Assembly: GCA_036172665.1 (NCBI GenBank)
Contig: CM069876.1
Span: forward strand, 40,703,001 to 40,767,000
Direction of reading: 5' to 3'
Source of the DNA: Prosopocoilus inquinatus
Taxonomy: Eukaryota; Arthropoda; Insecta; Coleoptera; Lucanidae
Length of the DNA: 64,000 bases
Shown: positions 11,595-23,100 of the stretch, in pieces
Numbering within the stretch: position 1 is the first letter of the stretch
Layout: each line of letters begins with the position of its first letter
Position numbers and translations under genes: made by a program
Notes under the pieces: model-generated
Told to the model about the DNA's origin: nothing
The model's input: only the letters and a program-made list of their open reading frames with translations
Databases searched by the model: none

Positions 11595-12654
11595 TACAGG
11601 GTTACAACTAATTAAAAGGCCACTATGGGAATCTTGTAAACTGTAAGAGATACAAAGACGATGAAATTTCAAAAAAGTTGCGCTGTTCTGAAGTCTATAA
11701 AAGTATTCAAAAAAATCTTTCCTATCCTCATTCGTTTCTAAAATATCTTCAAGAAACTGAAAATTCTTATTTTCGAAAATCTCGAATATCTTCTTTATTT
11801 CTTAAGATAGAATCATGAAATTCGGCGTTTTTATATTAAATTCGATGGACAACCTAATGCAGTTCGAAGAAATAGGTTAGGTTTGACAGTTTCGCAGATA
11901 CGACTATGAAGTTTTTTTTTCTTATGGACGCTACCTTAGATATTCATAGCACGTGATGCAGAAATAAAATCTAAATATGACCATATGACATACTTATGCT
12001 TTTGTTCTTAAACAAAATATCAAGTTACTATAAAAGATTTTGAAAAACAAAATTATCTAGTAGACGGATGTGCTTATACATACACAACTAAAACTATTAT
12101 TCAGTTAACAAATCTTATTCAATTATGGTACTTATTTACGTATTTACTTAAAAAGAAATATTTTTTAAAGAAAATTTTTTAAAAAATTTGTTGCAAATCG
12201 TTTTTGATTGCAGTGAAAATTTTTAGTAACCTAATATGGTGTTTTAAAACAGAAGCATAAGTGTTCATATGGTCGTATTCAGATTTTACTTCTGCATCAC
12301 GTGCTATGAATATCTAAGGTAGCGTTCACAAGAAAAGAAAAACAGTTGATAGTCGTATTTGCGAAACTGTCAAACCTAACCTAATTCTTCGAACTGCATT
12401 AGGTTGTCCATCGAATTTAATATAAAAACACCGAATTTTATGATTCTATCTTAAGAAATAAAGAAGATATTCGAGATTTTCGAAAATGAATTTTCAGTTT
12501 TTTGAAGATATTTTAGAAACGAATATAGAAAAGATTTTTTTAATATTTTTATAGACTTCAAAATAGAGCAACTTTTTTGTAATTTAACCGTCTTCGTATC
12601 TCTTATAGTTTACGAGATCCCCGTAGTGGCCCTTTAATTAATTGTAACCCTGTA
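11595..12654. mobile_element. 1.06-kb fold-back transposon with TA flanks
   Basis: Arms of about 415 bp are inverted repeats of each other (left 11595-12012, right 12248-12654). The ends read TACAGGGTTAC...GTAACCCTGTA and are flanked by TA on both sides (11593-11594, 12655-12656), as expected for Tc1/mariner-type insertion. The arms match over long blocks such as GTCCATCGAATTTAATATAA. No transposase is encoded, so it is non-autonomous. The central 235 bp contains a fragment of repeat family A (TTTGTTGCAAATCGTTTTTG, about 12187-12206), possibly a nested insertion. Confidence 0.75.
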
Positions 12655-12656
12655 TA

Positions 12657-13925
12657 CCGTTCAAGATAAATTGTTACATCTGACATTTTCCAATTTGATT
12701 TTAAGGAATGCAGATATTGAACCAAGCTGAGTTAGCTCTTTTAAAAATGTCTTTTATATAGAAGAGGATTGTCATTTTCCTCCATCCATTTTCCTTACAT
12801 CATTAAATTTTAATCAAGGCAATGTAATTCGGAATTCAGAAGAAATGTATTTACATTCCTTTGCATTAATGGGCCACGAACTTTTTACGTGTTTCGTCTT
12901 CCAAATTGAGACGGCAAATTGAATCAAAATTTTATGACGCGAGATCTTTATCCAGTCGCTTGCCTAAGTGGAGCGGCACAATTTTAAAACCGGGCACGTC
13001 TCGTGATGCAATAACGAGGGCGCACAAAAGAAGTACACATAAAAAGTAGTCCACCATAGAGAATTTTTGCCCGAGTATGGTGAGAACAATTAAACAAAAG
13101 CCACCCTTTGCGAACGTGCAGGGCATGTAAAAAGGTTAAAAATAGTTGTTTGTCGTTTTTTTTTTGCACCGGGTTCAAGACGTGTGCGTGACCTGACATT
13201 CGTCGACGACAATGCATCAGTAAATGGAAAAAGAAAACACAATGGGGGTTATTAAACGCCAGAAAAGGAGAAAAGGTGTGCAGGGGGGCGCCAAATGGGC
13301 TAGTGCTTGCGTGACATCTGAAAATTAGAACTCTCGCATGATTTAGATTATTACCTTGCTTCTGTTGATAACAGTCAGACGGGTGCCTGCCTGGGGCTCA
13401 AGAGCGTCGCGCGAGCTTTCGGGACGGGAAAAGCTCGCGAAAATAATCCGCGCGCTTTAAAATCATGAACGCAAAAACACAAACGCCGCCGTATTTATGA
13501 AAAACGCCCGCTCCATTTTCGCGTTTTGTTTCATCGTAATCCCCGCATAATTTAAATCCCTTTCAGTTTGTTAACCTTCCATAAAATTTCATAAAATAAT
13601 TAAATTTCACTGCACCCGCTCTCTCTCTCTCTCACACACACACACACAAGCTCTGTTATGAAATAAATTCCGACGATAAATATTTACCGGGACGAAATGC
13701 GCGCAAAAAAAAGTTTCTATCTGCCGTTTAAATGTTTACTGTTTCACGTTTAAGCACGTTTGCATTATGTTGGGGGCGCAAACATGAAATAGCTGGTTGT
13801 TACCGCGATAACGAAAAATAATTACAGCAAGCAAGTGTTTCATGCCGAAAACGAGAAAATTTTGCTAAATTCGAATATATTTTAAAAAATTCAGAACTCA
13901 AACAATTATCATTTGTTAAAATTAA
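12657..13925. other. No gene seen; microsatellite
   Basis: No supported exon. A compound (CT)n(CA)n microsatellite lies at 13619-13648. The segment 13390-13530 is richer in CG. Confidence 0.4.
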
Positions 13926-14057
13926 AGTACAAAGTTTTTTAAATCTCGAACCGGACAGAATTATGAAGGGAAAACACTCAACGTTTCGCTATAGATTTAT
14001 AGCTTCGTCGGGACAATTACAATTACACTTTTCATCGGACAAGAACAAACTTCAATT
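13926..14057. repeat. Single-arm copy of repeat family B
   Basis: Matches the 9967-10135 palindrome from AGTACAAAG through GGACAGAATTATGAAGGG and ATAGATTTATAGCTTCGTC, then the family's flank CATCGGACAAGAACAAACTT. Its hammerhead-like core has CCGACGA in place of CTGACGA, and stem I does not pair. Confidence 0.65.
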
Positions 14058-14349
14058 AAGTTAAAATTAAACTAAAGTCCCCCCCAGTCGCTTAACGTAA
14101 AACGTAAAAACAATAAATAACAAGCCGCCGTACGTTTGTATTAAATAAAATTTTCGAGAAACACCGTCTAGAATCCGCATCGACTTTTCTAATTACTTGA
14201 AAAACTAAAATTAAATTCATTTCGAAGTTCAAGCATTTCAAAATTGTGCAGTCAGGATCAACCAAGCGATCAACGCATTGTATATAAGTTTGTCTTCCGT
14301 ATTGCATAAACTGCATCGCGATGGAATGTAAGCGTGTCATGTTTACATG

Positions 14350-14570
14350 GCCCGGTTAAGAATGAGGCACTTAGAGGCGCACTCTGTACCAAAAGCGTTA
14401 AATTTAAAGGGCTGTTAAATTTTGTTGCTATATTAACAACTAAATCATACAGCTGCATTATAAATTTTAAAAATTTTTGTTTCAAATCGTTTCTGATTGC
14501 AGTGAATTCCTCGACTAGCCTCTGTACAGCTATTGCTACGGGGCTGAAAGGTCAAATGTACAACTGTTTC
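14350..14570. repeat. Composite repeat fragment
   Basis: CACTCTGTACCAAAAGCGTT followed by TTAAATTTAAAGGGCTGTTA matches the repeat near 44335-44470. It is followed by a degenerate piece of family A (TTTCAAATCGTTTCTGATTG). No coding content. Confidence 0.5.
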
Positions 14571-15238
14571 AGCCAAAAACGACTTGGCCAGTACATTCGC
14601 AAATGTGATGTAGTAGTAATAAATAGCTAAAACAGTTTTACACGTTAGTAAGTTACAGAAACTGTCTCTTAGCGTGTTTGCATAAAACTTTTTTGGCAAA
14701 GTGGAATTGATGCTGACAATTCTGGTACTTTGAGCTTTGGACCGGACCCTCTCACCTCCAGGACGAAAACCGATTTTGACGTAAATTGAGGATGTATAAA
14801 TAAGATATGAAATCGATAGTAGAGACAATAATAGTCAGTAGAAGTAAGAGAGTAACACTAATAAGGCAGTACTGAGTAATAAAGTGTAAGTAATTAAGTG
14901 TAACTGTTAGTTTCAAACCAGCCAATGACCATGACTTGCATAGGGCTCTGCATGCAATGGGAGAAAGATATTTCAACAATAAAGGAAAAACCTTCAAAAT
15001 CGTCATCGCTTACCGTATTTTAAAGGAAACTGAGCGAATTTTTAACTGGGATTCTTACCTGTCAAGATATTCAAAGTGCAAGCCGTTGTTATTAGTTACT
15101 ATCACCTGAATGAATTTACTTTATCTCCAGAATAATTGAATTGAAGAAAAACGGTAGCAAATTAGTGCTGAAGAAGCTGTTCCGAGCTAGTTCTCAGATG
15201 GAGATGACAAGGTCAAAGGGCGCTAAGAGGAGTAACCA
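14571..15238. repeat. Direct duplication, copy 1
   Basis: Begins AGCCAAAAACGACTTGGCC and ends GCGCTAAGAGGAGTAACC. It is repeated, diverged, at 15257-16007. Shared blocks include TTAGCGTGTTTGCATAAAAC and CCTCCAGGACGAAAACCG. The hydrophobic minus-strand frames in both copies are probably chance, since no family is recognised and the copies decay independently. Confidence 0.7.
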
Positions 15239-15256
15239 TGGAGATTTCCACTGTAA

Positions 15257-16007
15257 ACCAAAAACAACTTGACCAGTACATTCGCAAATGTGATGTAGTA
15301 GTAGTAAATAGCTAAAACAGCTGTTTTAGCTAATCTTTAAATTTTAAAGCATCTCTAAATCTTATCTGCACGTTAATAAGTTGCAGAATCTGCTCCTTAG
15401 CGTGTTTGCATAAAACTTTTTTGGAAAGGTGGAATTGATGCTAATAATTCTGGTACTTTGAGCTTTGGACCAGACCCTCTGACCTCCAGGACGAAAACCG
15501 ATTTTGACGTAAATTCAGGATGTATAAATAAGATATGAAATCGATAGTAGAGACAATAATAGTCAGTAGAAGTAAGAAAATAGCACTAATAAGGCAGTAC
15601 TGAGTAATAAAGTGTAAGTAATTAAGTGTAACTGTGAGTTTCAAACTGGCCAATGACCATGACTTGCAGGGGGCTAGTCATGCAATGGGAGAAATGACAC
15701 TTCAACCGTGGATTGAGATATTTCAATCAACGCTTCAACAATAAAGAAGTCAAAGACCTTCAAAATCGTCATCGCTTACTGTATATTAAGGGAAACTGAA
15801 GGGATTTTTAACTTGGATACTTACCTGTCAAGATGTTCAAAGTGCAAGCTGTTGTTATAAGTTACTATCACCTGAATGAATTTACTTTATAGAATAATTT
15901 ATTGAAGAAAAACGGTAGCATATTAATGCTGAAGAAGATAATCAGCTGTTCCGAGCTAGTTCTCAGATGGAGTTAGACAAGGTCAAGGGCGCTAAGAGCA
16001 GTAACCC
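15257..16007. repeat. Direct duplication, copy 2
   Basis: Second copy of the 14571-15238 unit, offset by about 686 bp. It is longer because of insertions, including TTCAACCGTGGATTGAGATA near 15700. The head-to-tail order suggests a tandem duplication of a non-coding segment or of a dispersed element. Confidence 0.7.
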
Positions 16008-16130
16008 CGGCTGATTTTTACACCACTGCGTAACCGTCCTCCAAGGATCGCGCCAAAATTTCGAAAAATTCGCCGTTAAGGTAATGTACGCGAAAGCCGC
16101 TGCTAAGTCGTTAGTGTGAAAATGGTCTTA

Positions 16131-16260
16131 TGCCCGATTTCTTCACCTCCAGATAAATTTATCTGCCAGGTAATATCCTTTGAAACCATTGTATCGATAA
16201 TAATTTCCGAGGATATTACCTGGTGGATAAATTTATCAAGAGGGTGAAGAAATTAGGCAC
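16131..16260. mobile_element. 130-bp MITE-like inverted repeat
   Basis: The left arm TGCCCGATTTCTTCACCTCC...GCCAGGTAATATCC is mirrored by GGATATTACCTGG...GGGTGAAGAAATTAGGCA, about 48 bp each. The centre is about 30 bp. No coding capacity. Confidence 0.7.
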
Positions 16261-18869
16261 GTCTAGTTTGTCGATGGTTTCCAACTGCCGGACGACCGTG
16301 GCCTTAGCGATTCTCTCACGTATTCGACCTTCATTGCAACTGATTCGCCTCTGGGATACGATAAGCGATGGAGAAAAATATAACTGAGTCAAAATGGAGT
16401 CTCAAATTATTGTAGTCGTCAAAAGACGTAGACACTCTTCATGACGTAAATTTAACGATACTAAACTTTTGCTGGATAGCTGCAGGTAGCTGTAATTATG
16501 ACCTGTCATGTACAAGTGACAAACAAATTAGCTTTTTTAAAATTAAATTTTCCAGTTTTGCCTTAGCTGCATGGCTAACATGAGCCAATATTTTTTAAAA
16601 CAAAAATAATAAATGAGCCACAGATTAACCAGATACGATACTTGGCGGCGGCACCTTTGATGTTGAAGATTAAATTTTTTGACCTTGAACCATTCGGTGT
16701 TCCTAACTTCATCACAGTGGAACATTTTCAAAAACTGTAAAAGTATGTCATTAGATATGAAGGTGTATGTCACCTAATTGTCAGCCTCATATCTCGTCTG
16801 TCTCATTCGCGCGAAAAACGGAGAGAAATAGATAAGAAAGTTTGATTATTTCAATCAACAACTATTTGAGTGTAGTCGCACACTTGCGTGTAGTACAATT
16901 GAAATTATTTTGTTGATGAATACTGATAATACCTTGCAAATTCAACAATAAAGATAAAGTAATCTAATCAAACAAATAACTAGTAAATAACCTGAAGTTG
17001 CTAACACTCATTTCAAAATGGTGGATATCGTTCAGGCGGAAACGTAGAGTGTCGCATCTGGTTAATCTATGACAGAACTTTATTAATTATTGTGTGATAT
17101 TGTAACTCATCCGTAAGTGTCACTTCATAATTACAGCCACCCAACAAAGTTCTTAGCATTATTAAATTTACGGCGCCGACTGTACTTTTCAATTTATCGA
17201 GAAAAGAACGGTTCAACCGCTTGGTAAAAGTTGATTAAAGCACCTCAGCAGGTTCACAAACTACAAAATAAATAAATATTAGAGTTAATTAGAATTTTGC
17301 ATTAAATTAGCAACGATTCCCGGTGCACTTTAACACGTCTGCACCTTCTAACGACAAATGTTAAAAAGAGCCAGGGATTAAACTGTGACATGGTATCGAT
17401 TCTTTTATTGAAGAAAACAGGAGAAATTAATGACTCCAAATGGAGTAGTTTGGAAAGGACGCTTCAAAAAATCATAAATTAAATTTAAAACTCTTAAGAT
17501 CACAGGGGAAAGAGAAAACGAAGAAATTAAACTTTGTTTAACAAAATCACTGTAAACAACTTTCTTGGTAATAGTGTTTAACAAGTTTTGGATCTTCATC
17601 TAATTTGGACCTGCAAATATCACGAAATGCTTCACAATGTTATTTATAACAGAGATGTTCTTTTTTAAGAGGAAAAAAAATAACGTATTATTTTCCTCTT
17701 AAATAAAGGCAGTAAATTTATATCATAATTACTGTCACATCATCTTCACAAAAGGAATTTAAAATTCTCCTCGCAGAGCGAACCTAATGAACATTTGCGA
17801 AACGAAGTTAAGCAAAAATCGATGGACTTTTTTCCTTACGAATGTTCTCCTTCTCCTTCCTCCTCATCGTACACATTTAAATTAAACGAATTGCAAGAAG
17901 TATTAAATTACGCCCGCCTCGACGTGTTTCTCTTTCCTTGCTTGTACTTACGTGGAACCTTATCGTTTATTTCGTTTTAACGTCTGCACGCACTCTAAAT
18001 ACAGTAACGCGGGGCCATAAATAATACAATCTTTAATGTCGGGTTTATTTTCCGTAATTTTAGAGCGCCGCCGTTATAAATTATCCCCCTTTGAATAATT
18101 TAGTTTTCATTGATCAAATTATTTTCGCCGACGCAGGATAGGTATTTATTATCGTCGTTTGTGAAACTCGAGGAGACAGCTCAAGAAAAATTATATTAGT
18201 CATTTTGCTACCACGTATAACATTCCTTTTGCATGTAACAAATTGTTTTCTTCGTTTTTCTGAAAGTTCTATTTTCAGTGTACAACTGACTGATGTGAGT
18301 TATCGTCCTGGTCGTATGATAAGCAGTCCAGTGCGGCTCTTTTTAACTACATCAATTAATTAATATCAATCTTAGTTGCGGTTTATAATATGCAACAGGA
18401 AGAGGATGTGGCTTTCACATCGCCGATAAACCCACATCACTGGTAACTCTGTTTATCTACGACTAATTTAAAGCAATCTGAAACTGTGATGTCAGGCTCG
18501 TTATCATTAGCTGAGAGATAACAAAGTAATCCACTGTATTTAGGTCTTAACAGTTGCAAATTCACAATACTATCCCATTCATCGAATTATGTTAAATTGC
18601 TTACGCGATGCGCTCAATAAGTTGCTACTGTGAAAACTTCCGTTAATCCTAAAATTGAGGCTATCGATTATTTGTAAGAAATTTTGGGACTGGTCATTGA
18701 CTTTCGTCTTGCCTTGAAAACTGGACATCTCGTAAATAGGCAATTTGTTGCAATCATGCTTTTATTTTCGCCCAACGCTTAGAGTGCAGTTTGTCGTTTC
18801 GTGGCCTGACCATTTTGTTCATGGCATTTCTTGCTCTTGTTAAATTAAATCGCTTTGCACTCTTTTCAG
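16261..18869. other. Probable Ddr intron or upstream DNA; no exon seen
   Basis: The Ddr exon at 18870 starts with an acceptor, so the DNA before it is intronic. I looked for the first half of the discoidin domain (conserved WCP and ITASS segments) and did not find it. One long hairpin lies at 17664-17706 (TTTAAGAGGAAAA mirrored by TTTTCCTCTTAAA). Confidence 0.5.
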
Positions 18870-20103
18870 GTAATAAAAGCCAACATCAACACTTACCTAG
18901 AAGCAAAGAAAAACCTCGATCCTCCAATTTGGGCAAGCAAAGTAAGATTCTACCCCTACAGCTATCACAAAAGGACTGTTTGTATGCGCGTCGAACTATA
19001 CGGCTGCAAATGGACAGACGGAATCGTCAGTTACTCAATGCCCCAGGGGGACAAGCGAGGCTCCAACTGGGAATTCTACGACTTCGCTTACGACGGCCAC
19101 TGGGACGGGCACGAGCTCAAACACGGCCTGGGTCAACTCATCGACGGCAAATTCGGCCACGACGACTACAAAGCAGATTTCTACGACGGGCAAACCTGGG
19201 TGGGCTGGAAGAACGACACCAGGTCGAACAAGCCCATCGAAATCAAGTTCGAATTCGACAAAGTCCGCGAATTCTCAACCGTGCATATCTACTGCAATAA
19301 TTTTTTCACCAAGGAAGTCCAGGTGTTTTACATGGCGAAAGTCCTCTTCAGCATCGGCGGTAAACGATTCAACAAGGGCGAACCCATCACCTACGAATAC
19401 ATGGAGGACAGAATCTTCGAGCACTCCCGAAACATCAGCATCAAACTCCATCATCGCGTTGGAAGATTCGTCAAACTCCAATTGTACTTCGCCGCTAAGT
19501 GGATGTTGATTAGCGAAATCAGTTTTGAATCGATCGTCGCGCATGGTAATTTCACCATCGAACCGGAACCAACGACGGTTTCCCCGGTGAAGATCACCGA
19601 TAAGGCCCTCAAGGACCACAAAATCGAAATACCCGTTCCATCGAGCAAAATCAACGATCCCGTTTACCTAGCGATGATCGTGATTGGCTTGACGGCCATC
19701 ATCTTACTCCTCGGGGCGGTGATCTACCTAGCAATAAATCGCTTTAGGAATCGCAAATTCTTCCGGAGCCCCAACTCGTCGAACATCGGCTTTCCCGGGA
19801 ATACCCTGCCTCATTTGCAGACAGACTCGGTGTTCAACACGGTTGAAAAGGGAAGCGCAATTGAGGCGTATGGGGTGACGGAGATTGACGACTGCAGGAG
19901 GAGTCACAGCACTGTTAAGTCGAGCTTGAGGTCCACCCTGCCCTTGCCTCATCCAGGTCTTGATCACTTGCAAGAAAGCAATGAGTACCAAGAGCCTTAC
20001 CAGGCGATGAAGTTTGCACCCTATTACAGCTATAGCTCGGTTGTTATGGAATTGCAGGATGACTTTATGAATAGTAATAAGAAATACACCCCTACACAAT
20101 CAG
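18870..20103 (+). CDS. Ddr: Ddr exon: discoidin end, discoidin-like domain, TM, juxtamembrane
   Basis: The acceptor TTTTCAG ends at 18869 and the donor CAG|GTAAGAA follows 20103. The frame continues upstream into the intron only by chance, so the Met at 18855 is not a start. It encodes residues 1-411 plus one base of the next codon. NINTYLEAKKNLDPPIWASK and RVELYGC are typical of the discoidin domain end. The extracellular part holds WKNDT, NIS and NFT glycosylation-type sites. The transmembrane helix starts at VYLAMIVIG (about 19662) and is followed by basic NRFRNRK. Codon use is GC-rich compared with flanking DNA, as expected for a conserved exon. Reading through the donor gives a stop at 20160-20162. 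Confidence 0.95.
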
Positions 20104-23100
20104 GTAAGAATTTCTATTTTCAATTCGTTTTGCCATCTACGCATGCGTTGATATACTGGTAAACATTTTCTTTTTTGTTTTGACTAATTAATTAATTAAT
20201 TAAATAATTAACTGGTTGATCAACCATTCTTTAAATAATTTTACGTTTGCGATAATACCGTTCTAAACGAAAAGACGATGTACAGTTGCGAACAGTAAAA
20301 TTTGGACGCCACTGACATCTGACTGACGTAATAATGAGAAATCCTTCTTGGTGTACTTCGTGTATACCAAACTTTTGTCATTTTAACTGACGTTTGACGT
20401 TTAAATTTTGAAGTTTCTTTTCTGTCAGACATAAATTATCAGATGTATCATATTTTAATAATGCCATTCTTGTCCAAAGAGGTCCTATTGAACCCTTCAA
20501 GAGAATACTGAGACCTACAAAAATTAGCTGCCACTGAATCGCATGCGTTTAAATTCTGCGATAAATCCGAATTTGACTAAAGCCAAAATTGAGGTTAATT
20601 GTTGTTCCTAAAGTCAGATTCACACTGCTATTTTGATGGAGTGACAGTGGTGTCCGAAATTTTACATGCTCGTAGACTTACTTTTCTAATTTTGTTGCAA
20701 TTCTATCCTAGATCGTAAGAGTCGTAAGGTATTTACTTATACATATTTACATGGGTCGATAATACCTTACGATGCTTACGACCGACCTTACAATTGTAGC
20801 ATTTGTTTCAAACGTGATAGGTATAATTACAAAGTTTCGCGTTTTTCTTCTTTGTAGAAACAGTATCTCAAAAGTGATGATGCGTGTCTAAAAGTCTTTA
20901 CGTTAAAACAAGTCATTTTGTAATATCATAGACAAACATCGCTTTGAAATTAATATTGATAGGTCACGCTAATCCAAGTGGCTATCCCGGGAATTCACAC
21001 GTGTCACTTTAATGAAAACCCCTAACTGCATTTTTGCCATCTTCTGCGCGACGTAATTCATAAATACAAGCGAAATTACGTCGTCGTGTAACAGATGGAC
21101 GAATTGATTTCCAATTTATTTAAAACAAACATTTAGAAATGGACCATCTGCATTACACAAGTACACGATTAAATAAACAGAAAAATAGGACGGGGATAAA
21201 TCCTGTTTATGGCCGGGTTTCATGTCCCACATTCCCGGGGCAATCTGCTTCGTTTTGTTTTTGGTGCAACTGGAACGTTTTTATTTGGGTTTAATCCTTG
21301 GAAAAATCATGTGATTTTATCATCTGGTGATGTCCGCCAGTTTCCTTTCGTCTGTGACCTCAATCTCCTTTGAATGAGCGTTTCATTTTTACTATTCTAA
21401 AATAGATATCAGAAAGAAAGCAAACACGTAAACACAAATTCAAAGATCATTTGAAAAAAGAGAATCATAAGAATAGTCTATAATTTTAAAATCATTTATA
21501 GAAAAGTGAAAAAAATAACAACTTTCTGCAGTGGCTTTTACGAATTACGTACATTTTTTGGAGGTTTTTGTTGTCTAATTAATGATTTACAAGAAAAGTT
21601 GCAGTGAAGAAATTTTCAATCAAATTGGCAATACTGCAAGAATTTCACGGGCGGCTAAAACCTGCAAGCACTGCACTTGCCAATTAAGCATTGGCGTACG
21701 GTATATTTCAATTAACTGAAACAAAAGAATATAAATAATTTTCTGGTGAAACGTGTGTGTGATATTCAAATTATCAGCAGAAAAAAAAAACGATCTATAT
21801 GAAATATGGAATGTAAAGAAGCGAATGTACAAGAGAAATCGAAAAATTAACAACGGAGTAGTCTAAAGAAAAAACAAACCAATTGTCCAATTGTTCATCA
21901 AGAAAACAAAATGAAAAAACGAGAGAGAACTGAGAAACAATATCCACATACCTGTGGTAGAATAGTGAACAAAGTAACAAAATAAGATCGATAGTGTTTA
22001 TGGCTTACAAGAGAATAATGAAAGGCAAAGAAAACAATAGAAAAAAAAAACGAAAGAGAACTGAAAAACAATGTGCACATAACTGAGGCAGAATAGTTAA
22101 CAAAGTAACAAAATAAGATCGATAGTGTTTGTGGCTTACACGAATAATGAAATTCAAAGAAACAAATGAAAGTTGATTTACGTGAATTTCATATCTTCAA
22201 TTACCTTGCAAAAATATAAACAAAAAAACAAATACAAACGCCTTATTTGATTTTGAAAGTTTTTTCGCGGGAAGTCATAATTTTATTCTTGCAAAAAGGT
22301 TACAGCTCTTTTTTTAATTTACTTTGTTTACTTCAGATTCTCTTAAATGAATGAGAAACGACGATCGTCTTTTGTTTTCTATGCATTTTGACGTTGTTTG
22401 TTTTGGTTCTCTTTTGTTTCTTTTTATCTCGTTAATTTTTATGTTGTACTGACGAATCTATTTAAATAATACTTTCCTTTTTCTTAATTTTAAATCTTTG
22501 TTATATTTCGGACCGTTTGAAAAATGTCGAAAATTTCCTAGTTTTTTCATAATTTTTTTGTTTAATTTGTTAACAGATCCCAATTGCAGTTCAATACATA
22601 GCGCGTGTCCCGCGCCATGTGCTCACCTTTCTAGAATCTTTATTTATTAATCGATTAACCTGAATTTTTGAGACGATAAACTAAACAAAAAATGGAATTT
22701 TTCGACATACTGATAGTCGTCATAGCATTTCCGGTTTCGCCGGAAGTGATATCCACTTTCTTCTTTTAAATGGAACACCCTATATATTTTTACATATTTA
22801 AAATCTACGGATCATTACGAGTCCGAATACGTATCAATTGTTAATTTTGGTTTCCATGACAACGAAAAGAAAACTTGTTTATTTTTTAATCGCATTTTTT
22901 CGATCTACTGCCATCAAGTGTTTCGAGAAAATCACTCCTTTGATGGTATTTTCATTTTTAACATTTTTACAGTATTTGAAATTTTCATTAGCTCTTAACT
23001 CATTTTTTTCGATAGAACCTCATATGTTTCTTAGCTCAGTTCAACAGAACATTTTTTTCTGAATACGCTGATATCAAGTACGTCATATTTACTTTGAAAG

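Noticed and set aside
14752..15653. Two similar hydrophobic minus-strand frames
   Set aside because: They are similar only because the whole segment is duplicated (14571-16007); the frames differ in length and start, and no family is recognised.
20104..20162. Read-through extension of the Ddr exon to a stop at 20160
   Set aside because: A strong GTAAGAA donor and in-frame continuation at 25730 with conserved DDR sequence show this is intron.
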